Assembly: GCF_002858745.1 (NCBI RefSeq)
Contig: NZ_PJRO01000003.1
Coordinates: forward strand, 186,001 to 250,000
Direction of reading: 5' to 3'
Source of the DNA: Mesorhizobium loti
GTDB lineage: Bacteria; Pseudomonadota; Alphaproteobacteria; Rhizobiales; Rhizobiaceae
Length of the DNA stretch: 64,000 nucleotides
Every line of letters starts with the position of its first letter. Positions within the stretch are counted from its first letter, which is position 1. This document shows positions 34,586 through 42,838 of this stretch, piece by piece. Below the pieces are notes generated by a model. That model had not been told where the DNA came from and did no database searches. It worked only from the letters and a program-made list of their open reading frames with translations. The position numbers and the translations under genes were made by a program.

Positions 34586-34724
34586 AACGTTTCCGCATCC
34601 TCGGAAACGCGGAACGCGCTAACTATTTGTTTTTGCACATGAGGGGCGGTGGACACCGCCCTCTTCGTCCGAAAAGTCTGCAACTTTTTGCTGCGCTGAC
34701 CCTCGGTTCGGGATCATGCGCTAG
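34586..34724 (-). repeat. Hybrid palindromic element (type A half joined to type B half)
   Basis: The first part (gaacgtttccgcatcctcgg to ttgtttttgca) is the hairpin-2 side of type A; the second part (ggggcggtggacaccgccc, then gaaaagtctgcaactttttg, ending gggatcatgcgct) is type B in reverse. Both halves are seen separately elsewhere, so this copy is a mosaic. It separates cobW from the dacF-like stop. Confidence 0.8.
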
Positions 34725-35905
34725 TTGGCCGTCTTGACCGGCTGATCACCCTGCATGCCGGCTGCGACCGGAGCCACAAACGCAGGAGCAGGTCGGTCCG
34801 GCCGCCAGACGGGAACCGGCACGTTGGCGGTCTTGCCGCTTTCGGGAGCCGTATCAGCAACTTCGACGCGACCGATCATCGCCTTCGGGAGCGGCCCTGT
34901 CGCGCCGCCGAGGCTGACGGCAACAAGCCTGGGATTGACCAGCTTCTCGCGCCAGGGCGATTTCGGCGCCTTGGCATCCTCAGCCGGAGCCGCTTCGGAC
35001 TGCGCTTCCTTCGGCTGCTTCTTGCAGACCTCTTCCTGCATGTCGTTGACCGCCAGCGTGTCACCATAAGGCTGCAGCGCGGCAAGGCTGACAGACGCCG
35101 TCATCGACGTGCCAAAGCCCTGGTCAAGCAGCTTCGCGGCAGCGTCGGCGCGTGCGATCGCCGATTTCTCGCCCAGCACCACGGCTGCCAGCGTGCGGCC
35201 GTTGCGTGTCGCCGTGCCCACCATGTTGAAGCCCGATGGACAGACGAAACCGGTCTTCATGCCGGTGGCGCCAGGATAGCGGCCGACCAGCAGATTGTAG
35301 TTGGGGATCTTTTTCTTGCCGAGCGAAAGGCCCTCGATCGAAAACCACGGCTGGTATTGCGGAAAGTCGCGGCGCAGCGCCGTCACCAGCAGCGCGATGT
35401 CGCGCGCCGTCGTATACTGGTCGGGCGAGAACAGGCCGTTGGGGTTGACGAAATGCGTGCCGCTCATGCCGAGCCGCGCCGCTGTCGCATTCATGCGCGC
35501 GGCAAAATCGTCCTGCGAGCCGCCGATGTTTTCGCCGATTGCCATGGCGACATCGTTGGCCGACTTGGTGATCATGATCTTGACGGCCGTGTCGAGCCGC
35601 AGCACCGACCCCGGCTTGAAGCCCATCTTTGACGGCGGCTGGCTGCTGGCCAGCTTGGTCATGCGGATCGGCGAATTGAGCGCCACCTCGCCGTCGGCTA
35701 TCGCCGTGAAGGCGACATAGGCCGTCATCAGCTTGGTCAGCGAGGCCGGGTACCAGCGTTTGAAGGCATCCTGGTGTTCCAGGATGCGGCCATTGTCGAG
35801 GTCGAACAGCACGGCCGGATTGGCCTGCGCCTGCTGCGCCGCGAGGGCGGTCATAAACATCGCGCCTGCCGACAGAATCTTGAGCAAATGCCTTGGCCTC
35901 ATCAT
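34721..35905 (-). CDS. D-alanyl-D-alanine carboxypeptidase (PBP5/DacF type)
   Basis: 394 residues if started at the ATG at 35905 (MMRPRHLLKILSAGAMFMTALAAQQAQANP, a good signal peptide). Serine-type active site: SLTK (Ser55, Lys58), SAN, and KTG in GATGMKTGF. It trims the fifth D-Ala of peptidoglycan stem peptides in the periplasm. The C-terminal 120 residues are low-complexity Ala/Pro-rich without a typical PBP5 anchor helix. The frame is open to 36070, so a start at 35980 is possible. Confidence 0.9.
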   Translation of the reverse strand: MMRPRHLLKILSAGAMFMTALAAQQAQANPAVLFDLDNGRILEHQDAFKRWYPASLTKLMTAYVAFTAIADGEVALNSPIRMTKLASSQPPSKMGFKPGSVLRLDTAVKIMITKSANDVAMAIGENIGGSQDDFAARMNATAARLGMSGTHFVNPNGLFSPDQYTTARDIALLVTALRRDFPQYQPWFSIEGLSLGKKKIPNYNLLVGRYPGATGMKTGFVCPSGFNMVGTATRNGRTLAAVVLGEKSAIARADAAAKLLDQGFGTSMTASVSLAALQPYGDTLAVNDMQEEVCKKQPKEAQSEAAPAEDAKAPKSPWREKLVNPRLVAVSLGGATGPLPKAMIGRVEVADTAPESGKTANVPVPVWRPDRPAPAFVAPVAAGMQGDQPVKTAN

Positions 35906-36109
35906 CCGTTCCGAAATCGCTCTTGCCGTCATCACCCTGGGGTCCGTAAGATTTGCCCACGGATCGCCAGATTTCGTCATTCGGCCACCTCCTGGCCGCA
36001 ATGCCGCGCTGCTATCTAGCCTATGTGACATCACCAAGGCAAAGCATAGGGCGATCACAATTCTGTCCACGCCGGGTTAACAACCGGACCAACAGCGAGT
36101 TTGAGACCC

Positions 36110-37273
36110 ATGCCCATTCTGAACCGCGCCGCCGAATTGCAGGAAGAGGTCGCCGGCTGGCGTCGTCATATCCACCAGAAGCCGGAACTGAATTTCGACG
36201 TGTTCGAGACCGCGGCTTTCGTGACCGAGAAGCTGAAGGAATTCGGCTGTGACGAGGTGGTGACCGGCATCGGCAAGACCGGCGTGGTCGGCATCATTCG
36301 CGGCGGCAAGGGCAATGGCTCCACTGTCGGCCTGCGGGCCGACATGGATGCGCTGCCGATCACCGAGATCACCGGCAAGCCTTATGCCTCGCAGACACCG
36401 GGCAAAATGCATGCCTGCGGCCATGACGGCCACACCGCCATGCTATTGGGCGCCGCCAAATATCTTGCCGAGACCCGCAATTTCGCAGGTTCTGTCGCCG
36501 TGATCTTCCAGCCGGCAGAGGAAGGTGGCGGCGGCGGCAACGAAATGGTCAAGGACGGCATGATGGACCGTTTCGGCATCGCCAAGGTGTTCGGCATGCA
36601 CAATATGCCGGGCCTTCCGGTCGGCCAGTTCGCCATCCGCCCGGGCCCGATCATGGCGGCGACCGCCGAGTTCACCATCACCATCAAGGGCCGCGGCGGC
36701 CACGCGGCAATGCCGCACGGCACGATCGACCCGATCGTCATTGCCAGCCAGTTGGTCGGCGCGTTGCAGACGATCGCCTCGCGCAACACCGATCCGGTCG
36801 AATCGGTGGTCGTCTCGGTCACCAAGTTTCACGCCGGCGATGCCTACAACGTCATCCCGGAAACAGCCGAGATCGCCGGCACGGTGCGCTCGCTGAAAAA
36901 GGACGTGGCCAGGAAGGCCGAGGAGCGCCTCCGCCAGCTCTGCGCCGGCATCGCCGCGGCCCACGGCACGACGATCGAGGTCGACTACGACGCCAACTAT
37001 CCTGTCACCTTCAACCATCCCGAAGAGACCGTCTTTTCCGGCGACATCGCCGCCGAAGTCGCCGGCGATGCGCAGGTGCAGCGTACGATCCAGCCGGTGA
37101 TGGGCGGCGAAGACTTCTCCTATATGCTGGAAGCGCGCCCCGGCGCCTTCATCTTCATCGGCAACGGCGACAGCGCCGGCCTCCACCACCCCGCCTATGA
37201 TTTTAACGACGAGGTCATTCCGCATGGCGTCAGCTATTGGGTGAAGCTTGCCGAAAAGGCGCTGGCCGCCTGA
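36110..37273 (+). CDS. M20-family amidohydrolase (hippurate/N-acyl amino acid type)
   Basis: 387 residues. Metal ligands lie in MHACGHDGHTAMLLGAAKYL, IFQPAEEGGGGG and MGGEDFSYML; RRHIHQKPELNF near the N-terminus is typical of M20D enzymes (hippuricase, IAA-amino acid hydrolase). It cleaves N-acyl amino acids; natural substrate unknown. ATG at 36110 follows GAGACCC. Divergent from the dacF-like gene. A strong hairpin follows at 37288. Confidence 0.92.
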   Translation: MPILNRAAELQEEVAGWRRHIHQKPELNFDVFETAAFVTEKLKEFGCDEVVTGIGKTGVVGIIRGGKGNGSTVGLRADMDALPITEITGKPYASQTPGKMHACGHDGHTAMLLGAAKYLAETRNFAGSVAVIFQPAEEGGGGGNEMVKDGMMDRFGIAKVFGMHNMPGLPVGQFAIRPGPIMAATAEFTITIKGRGGHAAMPHGTIDPIVIASQLVGALQTIASRNTDPVESVVVSVTKFHAGDAYNVIPETAEIAGTVRSLKKDVARKAEERLRQLCAGIAAAHGTTIEVDYDANYPVTFNHPEETVFSGDIAAEVAGDAQVQRTIQPVMGGEDFSYMLEARPGAFIFIGNGDSAGLHHPAYDFNDEVIPHGVSYWVKLAEKALAA

Positions 37274-37287
37274 TCCTCGGATACTCT

Positions 37288-37332
37288 CGCCAAACACCTC
37301 TCCCCTCGCAAAGCGGGGAGAGGTGTTTGGCG
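37288..37332. repeat. Long perfect inverted repeat (18-bp arms)
   Basis: CGCCAAACACCTCTCCCC (37288-37305), 9-nt loop, and its exact complement (37315-37332). It lies 15 bp after the M20 gene. No T-run follows, so a bidirectional barrier or a mobile palindrome is as likely as a terminator. The ACCTCTCCCC/GGGGAGAGGT core resembles short repeats common in rhizobial chromosomes. Confidence 0.85.
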
Positions 37333-37471
37333 GGACGACTGAGAACACAACGCATCACATCGATTGCCAGCATTGCGGCAGGACTACAAGATCCGGCGGA
37401 ACCGAACCCTCCAATTTGACCCGCTCAGCACTTGGCGAAGCGGCGTGAAACGGCTATGTGTTCGCCCGCGT

Positions 37472-37548
37472 GGTCCCGTAGCTCAGTAGGATAGAGCGGC
37501 AGATTCCTAATCTGTAGGTCACAGGTTCGATTCCTGTCGGGATCACCA
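37472..37548 (+). tRNA. tRNA-Arg (anticodon CCT)
   Basis: 77 nt including encoded CCA. Acceptor GGTCCCG/CGGGATC (one G-U pair) with discriminator A, D arm GCTCAGTAGGATAGAGC, anticodon stem GCAGA/TCTGT with loop TTCCTAA giving anticodon CCT (reads AGG), and T arm ACAGGTTCGATTCCTGT. It stands alone. The 290 bp after it, up to 37838, hold no convincing gene and no integrase or att repeat. Confidence 0.95.
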
Positions 37549-37838
37549 TTCAAGCCCTTGAAACACATCTTCATTTTGAGGCGCTCAACATGGTGGCAGG
37601 CGCACGCGCGCCTCCGATTCCTCTCGACCCCCGTTGTAACCTCGCTGAACTTGTAGACCGCGTTCATCGAAGTGCCCCATTTGGAGGCTGTAATCCGACT
37701 CGCGCGAGCATGATGCTCACACACGCAACTATGGCCGCGTTCTCGCTTCGGGTGGCACCATTTGAGTGGTACTCGTTTTCACCGTCGGCAGCGGGATTTT
37801 GATTCACGCCCCGTTTAGTTGGACTTCGAAAGGTTGTA

Positions 37839-38117
37839 ATGACGAAAATGTTTCTCGCGGCAGTTTCCCTGATTGCCGCCTCTGCCCCTGCGTTTGCAGA
37901 TGAGGAATGCTGGCCGGTTAAGAAGATGGTCTGGACGCTGGATGGAACCGCGATGCTCATCGAGCAGGCGCTGTGTTCCGAGGAAAGCAACGCCTACATC
38001 GTAAGAGACGTGCGGCGAGGAGAAACGCGAGAGATATCGCAAGACAACCTCTTTGCGGTCAATCCGTTCGAGGAGGATGGGAAAGTCCCGGACACCTCTG
38101 TGCCCCCGGGCAATTGA
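37839..38117 (+). CDS. Small secreted hypothetical protein
   Basis: 92 residues. Signal peptide MTKMFLAAVSLIAASAPAFA cut before DEECW. The mature part has two cysteines (EECWPVKK and ALCSEE), which could form a disulfide. GAAAGG lies upstream of the ATG. I do not recognise the family. It lies alone between tRNA-Arg and the cyd genes, and its base composition is less GC-rich than its neighbours, hinting at acquired DNA beside the tRNA. Confidence 0.6.
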   Translation: MTKMFLAAVSLIAASAPAFADEECWPVKKMVWTLDGTAMLIEQALCSEESNAYIVRDVRRGETREISQDNLFAVNPFEEDGKVPDTSVPPGN

Positions 38118-38221
38118 CAGCGGCCCCGCTTTGGTCAGCGAAGAATTTCGGCTGATTAGCCCGCGCCGGACAGCAAAGATACCGGCGGCAACCCATCATC
38201 GATGCGATGAGGCCCGGGCAG

Positions 38222-38353
38222 CTATGGCGTGGGTTGCTTTGGGGTCAGATCCTGCGGCTGGTCGCGCAGGACGCGCAGTTCGTACCACAGGGCATTGAGA
38301 ATGCCGACGGTGGCGGCGAGGCCAAGGCCGAGTATCCAGGCGAAGTACCACAT
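38222..38353 (-). CDS. cydX: Cytochrome bd oxidase small subunit CydX
   Basis: 43 residues, MWYFAWILGLGLAATVGILN then ALWYELRVLRDQ and a short tail. MWYFAWILG is the hallmark of CydX/YbgT, the single-helix subunit that stabilises the haems of cytochrome bd. It starts 12 nt after the cydB stop. GGAGGAATAGCC upstream is a strong ribosome site. Confidence 0.93.
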   Translation of the reverse strand: MWYFAWILGLGLAATVGILNALWYELRVLRDQPQDLTPKQPTP

Positions 38354-38365
38354 GGCTATTCCTCC

Positions 38366-39517
38366 TCAGTAAGCGTGATCCGCGTCGTGGATGTCCTTCT
38401 CGCTCACCTTGCCCCACAGCACCCGGTAGACCCACGCGGTGTAGAGCAGGATGAGCGGCAGGAAGATCGCGGTGGCAAATAGCATGTTGCGCAAGGTCGC
38501 ACGGCTGGACGAAGCATCGAACACGGCAAGCGAATGGCCGGGATTGGTGCTCGACGGCAGGATCATCGGGAACATGGCCAACCCGACCGTGGCAATGATG
38601 CAGGCGATCGAAAGCTGCGAGGCGAAGAAGGTCAGGCCGGCCTTGCGAGCCCGGAAGCCTGCTGCGGCCGCCAACGGCAACAGGACGCCGAGCAGCGGCA
38701 CCAGCCACAACAGCGGCATGTTCTGGAAATTGTGCAGCCAGGCGCCGGCATTTGCGGCGACTGTCTTGCGCAGCGGATTGGACGGTCCGTCCCATACGAT
38801 AGGGCTCGTCACCTCATAGCCGCCGAACCAGCCCAATGAGATGAAAACGCCGCCCAGTGCGAACAGCACCGCGGCCAGGAGCGCAGCCTTAGGACCAATC
38901 GCAGCGGCACGCTCGCCAACCACCCCGTCCGCCTTGAAAGCGAGCCAGGCGGCGCCGTGCATGACCAGCATCGCCACCGACACCAGTCCGCAGAAGATCG
39001 CCAGCGGGTTGAGCAGGCCGAAAAGGTTTCCCTCATAGATCGGGCGCAGGTCGTCCGTGAAATGGAAAGGCACACCTTGCAGGACATTGCCGACCGCCAC
39101 GCCGAAGATTAGCGCCGGCACCGCGCCGCCGATGAACAGCGCCCAATCCCAATTGTTGCGCCAGCGCTGGCTGTCTCGCTTGGAGCGATACTTGAATCCG
39201 ACAGGCCGCAGGATCAGGGCGAACAGGACGAGGAACATCGCCAGGTAGAAGCCCGAGAAGCTCATCGCGTAAAGCGCTGGCCAGGCGGCGAAGATCGCAC
39301 CGCCGCCAAGGATGAACCACACCTGGTTGCCTTCCCAGACCGGACCGACAGTGTTGATGGCAACGCGGCGCTCGATGTCGGTCTTGGCCACGAAAGGAAG
39401 CAGGATACCCACCCCCATGTCGAAACCGTCCGTCACGGCAAAGCCGATCAGCAGGACACCCAGCAGAACCCACCAGATCAGGCGAAGCGTGGTGTAGTCG
39501 AAAAGAAACTCGATCAT
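38366..39517 (-). CDS. cydB: Cytochrome bd ubiquinol oxidase subunit II
   Basis: 383 residues, eight to nine helices, beginning MIEFLFDYTTLRLIWWVLLGVLLIGFAVTDGFDMGVGILLPF, the classic CydB opening with the FDMGVG motif. NTVGPVWEGNQVW and the C-terminal YTAWVYRVLWGK are also conserved. Partner of CydA in the high-affinity quinol oxidase of the inner membrane. Second gene of cydABX. Confidence 0.96.
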   Translation of the reverse strand: MIEFLFDYTTLRLIWWVLLGVLLIGFAVTDGFDMGVGILLPFVAKTDIERRVAINTVGPVWEGNQVWFILGGGAIFAAWPALYAMSFSGFYLAMFLVLFALILRPVGFKYRSKRDSQRWRNNWDWALFIGGAVPALIFGVAVGNVLQGVPFHFTDDLRPIYEGNLFGLLNPLAIFCGLVSVAMLVMHGAAWLAFKADGVVGERAAAIGPKAALLAAVLFALGGVFISLGWFGGYEVTSPIVWDGPSNPLRKTVAANAGAWLHNFQNMPLLWLVPLLGVLLPLAAAAGFRARKAGLTFFASQLSIACIIATVGLAMFPMILPSSTNPGHSLAVFDASSSRATLRNMLFATAIFLPLILLYTAWVYRVLWGKVSEKDIHDADHAY

Positions 39518-39538
39518 ATCCGTGTTCCTTCCAGGTGC

Positions 39539-41098
39539 CTATTGCGCGGGAACAAGTGTGGCGCTGCCTGAAGTCGCGACATGTTCACTTGCCGGCCCCT
39601 TGGCAATGGCGGCCAGCATGAGCCGGACTTCGATGACGGCGAGCGTGCCGTAAGCCAATGTGAAACCGAGTATGGTGATGATGAGGTCGCTGATGCCGAG
39701 CTGAGAGGTTGCGAGGAAGGTCGGCAACACGCCTTCGATGACCCAGGGCTGGCGGCCGAATTCGGCCACGAACCAGCCGACCTCGACAGCGATCCAGGGC
39801 AGCGGCATAGCGAAGAGGGCCATGCGGAACAGCCAGCGCGGCGCCGGGGTCTCGCGCATCGTGTACCACAGCGAGGTCAGAAACACGGCGAGCAGCAGGA
39901 AACCGCACGCCACCATGATGCGGAACGTAAAGAAGATCGCAGGAACTGTCGGCACCGTATCCCACGCCGCCTGCTTGATCTGCTCCTCTGTCGCCTGGCG
40001 CGGATCGGCGACATAGCGCTTCAGAAGCAACGCATAGCCGAGATCGGCACTGGTTGCGTCGAAGCGTGCGCGCGCAGCGGCATTGCCGTGGTCGGCCTTC
40101 AGCTGTTCCAGCGCGTCATAGGCTGGAACACCATTGCGGATGCGCTTTTCGGCTCGTTCCACCAGCTCAAATATGCCCGGAATCTGCTTGTCGATCGAGC
40201 GTGTGCCGATCAGTCCCATCACCCAGGGAATCCGGATTGCGAAATGCGTGGTCTTGTCCTGCATGTCGGGAATGCCGATGGCCGTGAACGAGGCCGGAGC
40301 AGGCTCGGTTTCCCACATGGCCTCCATGGCGGCCAGCTTCATTTTCTGGTTGTCGGTGATCTCATACCCGCTCTCGTCGCCGAGCACGATCACGGAGAGA
40401 GCCGACGCCGTGCCGAAAGCAGCGGCGATCACGAAGGAACGCTTGGCCAGCTCGATATGCCGTCCGCGCAGCATATAGAAGGCCGAGATGCCAAGCACGA
40501 AGGTCGCACCGCAGACGTAACCGGCCGAAACCGTGTGGACGAATTTCGCCTGCGCGACCGGATTGAACAGCACCGCAATGAAATCGGTGACTTCCATGCG
40601 CATCGTGTCGGGGTTGAAAGCGGCTCCGACCGGGTTCTGCATCCAGGCATTGGCGATCAGGATCCACAGCGCGGAGAAGTTGGTGGCGAGCGCGACGAGC
40701 CAGGTAACGGCCAGATGCGCGCGGGCGGAAAGCTTGTCCCAGCCGAAGAAGAACAGTCCGACGAATGTGGCTTCCAGGAAGAAAGCCATCAGGCCTTCGA
40801 TGGCGAGCGGCGCGCCGAACACGTCGCCGACATAGTGCGAATAGAAAGCCCAGTTCATTCCGAACTGGAATTCCATCGTGATGCCTGTCGCGACGCCGAG
40901 GGCGAAGTTGATGCCGAACAGCACGCCCCAGAATTTGGTCATGTCGCGCCAGATGGTTCGCTCGGTCATCACATAGACCGTCTCCATCATTGCGATCATG
41001 ATCGAGAGACCGAGAGTCAGCGGCACGAACAGGAAGTGATACATCGCGGTCAGTGCGAACTGCAGGCGCGACAATTCGACGAGTAGCGGATCGGTCAT
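39539..41098 (-). CDS. cydA: Cytochrome bd ubiquinol oxidase subunit I
   Basis: 519 residues from the ATG at 41098 (MTDPLLVELSRLQFALTAMYHFLFVPLTLGLS). His21 corresponds to the haem b595 ligand. GRQPW in VGWFVAEFGRQPWVIEG is the conserved quinol-side motif; the long Q-loop is present. Oxidises ubiquinol and reduces O2 at low oxygen without proton pumping. The frame is open to 41254, but this would overlap cydD. Divergent from cydDC across 126 bp; no FNR/FixK box (TTGAT-N4-ATCAA) is visible there. Confidence 0.96.
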   Translation of the reverse strand: MTDPLLVELSRLQFALTAMYHFLFVPLTLGLSIMIAMMETVYVMTERTIWRDMTKFWGVLFGINFALGVATGITMEFQFGMNWAFYSHYVGDVFGAPLAIEGLMAFFLEATFVGLFFFGWDKLSARAHLAVTWLVALATNFSALWILIANAWMQNPVGAAFNPDTMRMEVTDFIAVLFNPVAQAKFVHTVSAGYVCGATFVLGISAFYMLRGRHIELAKRSFVIAAAFGTASALSVIVLGDESGYEITDNQKMKLAAMEAMWETEPAPASFTAIGIPDMQDKTTHFAIRIPWVMGLIGTRSIDKQIPGIFELVERAEKRIRNGVPAYDALEQLKADHGNAAARARFDATSADLGYALLLKRYVADPRQATEEQIKQAAWDTVPTVPAIFFTFRIMVACGFLLLAVFLTSLWYTMRETPAPRWLFRMALFAMPLPWIAVEVGWFVAEFGRQPWVIEGVLPTFLATSQLGISDLIITILGFTLAYGTLAVIEVRLMLAAIAKGPASEHVATSGSATLVPAQ

Positions 41099-41224
41099 CT
41101 GGCGTCCCCTATAGGCGTCACGACGCTCACTATAAGACGAGCATAAAATGATGATTACAATAGCTTGCCTTGTGCCTCTTCGACGCAAGCCCGAGTGAAC
41201 ACCAGGTAGACCGCAGCAAGGCAG

Positions 41225-42838
41225 ATGAGCCCAGCCCCGAGACAGATATTTCACGATACGGCATCCGGCATGCTCGCGAGGGCTCAGTCGCTGGCAGCTG
41301 GCGGACTGCGCGGCACGCTTTTGCTGCAGATTGTGCGCATGGCGTTACGCCTGGTTTTTGCCGGTGCGCTGGCCATGTTTGCCGGCGTCATGATCGAGGC
41401 CGGAACCATCTCGATCCAAGCGCTTGTCATTGGCCTTGCCGCGCTGTTTCTCGCTGCTCTGATCGGTCTTCTTGCCGAACGGCAGCAGGCCGAGGCGGAA
41501 TTTTTCGTGGCCCAGGGCCTGCGCGAAGGTGCCCGGGAAACGCTCGCCGCGATGCCGGCCCGGGCGGTACAGGCCCTGCCCGCAGGCGCGCTGATTGCGG
41601 GTCTTCAGCGCTACCCGGAGGCGCTGGCGGCACTTGTCGTCGGCCATCGCACCGCGGCGCTCATGCTGGGCATCGTTCCTGCTCTGGTGGTGTGTGCAAT
41701 CGTCGCGGTTTCCTGGCAGGCGGCCTTGGCGCTGCTTTTTGCCACACCGATCATGATCGCCTTCTTCATCCTGCTCGGCGGCACGATCCATGCCCGCGCG
41801 GAAAATCAGGAACGCGCCTTCGGGCAGCTCGCGACGCAATTCGACGACCGCATCCGCACATTGCCAACCATTCTTTCCGCGCATGGCGTTGATCACGAAC
41901 GCAGGAAGCTGGAGGCCAGGATGGCGGCCTATGCGGACAGCACCATGAACATGCTGAAAGTGGCATTCCTCAATGCCGGTGTCATCGATTTCTTCTCGTC
42001 GCTGTCGATCGCCATCCTGGCGGTCTTCCTCGGCCTGGGACATCTCAAGCTGGTCGACGTCCCTGGTTTCTCTGGCATGCAGCTATGGCAGAGCCTTTTC
42101 ATCCTCATGCTGGCACCGGAATTCTTCGCGCCCTTCCGCCGCTACGCCGAGCTGTATCACACCAAGGCGGAAGGCAATGCGGCAGCCCTGGCGATGGACG
42201 GCTTTCTGGCCGGGCCGACCACTCTTGAGCAGGTAATGCCCCTCGCCTTCGATCGCTTCGAAGGTGACCTGCGACTACCTCCGAAAGGGATGGTGGCAAT
42301 CGTCGGTGAAAGCGGATCCGGAAAATCGACCCTGTTGCGCCGGCTTGCGAGCGTGGAGGTGCCGGCTGGAGTAGAGTTCGCGCAGTTGGTCCCAGTCTTT
42401 GCAAAAGGCGTCGACTGGATCTCGACCGACATTCCCGTACCAGCCGGCACACTCGCAGATGCGCTTTCCTTGAACCAGGCTGAACGCAATCCGACAAAAT
42501 TGTTGTCTGCCGCGCAACGTGTCGGGCTGCTGCATGATACCTTGCTGCCGGGTGGACTGGACGCGCGAATAAAGGCTGGTGGCGAAAACCTGTCCGGCGG
42601 GCAGCGTCTCCGGATCGGCGTTGCACGCGCGCTGATATCCGACCGCCCGATTTTTGCCGACGAACCGACCGCCAAGCTCGATCTCGCCAATGCCGCTCGC
42701 GTCAGGGCCGTCCTGGCCGATTGTGCCTGTGAAAGGCTGGTGATCGTGGCGACCCACGATCCGAAATTGAAAGTCCTGGCTACGCTGGTTGTCGACCTCG
42801 ACCAGCGAGAAGCTGACCAGCGGGACGTTGCGGAATGA
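41225..42838 (+). CDS. cydD: ABC exporter CydD (thiol exporter for cytochrome bd assembly)
   Basis: 537 residues: an ABC transmembrane region with about six helices, then an ATPase with Walker A GESGSGKST, signature LSGGQRLRIGVARAL and Walker B DRPIFADEPT. With CydC it exports glutathione/cysteine to the periplasm, needed for bd-oxidase haem assembly. AAGGCAG lies just before the ATG. Divergent from cydABX; overlaps cydC by 4 nt. Confidence 0.92.
   Translation: MSPAPRQIFHDTASGMLARAQSLAAGGLRGTLLLQIVRMALRLVFAGALAMFAGVMIEAGTISIQALVIGLAALFLAALIGLLAERQQAEAEFFVAQGLREGARETLAAMPARAVQALPAGALIAGLQRYPEALAALVVGHRTAALMLGIVPALVVCAIVAVSWQAALALLFATPIMIAFFILLGGTIHARAENQERAFGQLATQFDDRIRTLPTILSAHGVDHERRKLEARMAAYADSTMNMLKVAFLNAGVIDFFSSLSIAILAVFLGLGHLKLVDVPGFSGMQLWQSLFILMLAPEFFAPFRRYAELYHTKAEGNAAALAMDGFLAGPTTLEQVMPLAFDRFEGDLRLPPKGMVAIVGESGSGKSTLLRRLASVEVPAGVEFAQLVPVFAKGVDWISTDIPVPAGTLADALSLNQAERNPTKLLSAAQRVGLLHDTLLPGGLDARIKAGGENLSGGQRLRIGVARALISDRPIFADEPTAKLDLANAARVRAVLADCACERLVIVATHDPKLKVLATLVVDLDQREADQRDVAE

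Noticed and set aside
37416..37444. Promoter for tRNA-Arg starting at TTGACC
   Set aside because: No acceptable -10 hexamer at 16-18 nt spacing.
37590..37802. 70-residue frame after tRNA-Arg
   Set aside because: No ribosome site, no recognisable pattern and unlike neighbouring codon use; treated as non-coding.
37472..38117. Integrated element at tRNA-Arg
   Set aside because: No integrase, no repeat of the tRNA 3' end and no phage genes within the window; kept only as a weak hint.
39581..41086. 501-residue open frame on the plus strand
   Set aside because: It mirrors cydA, whose motifs are unmistakable; such long antisense frames are a by-product of high GC at third positions.
41099..41224. 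FNR/FixK box between cydA and cydD
   Set aside because: No TTGAT-N4-ATCAA or close variant; only a short GCGTC/GACGC repeat is present.
41099..41254. N-terminal extension of CydA
   Set aside because: It would overlap cydD and precede the conserved CydA start by 52 atypical residues.
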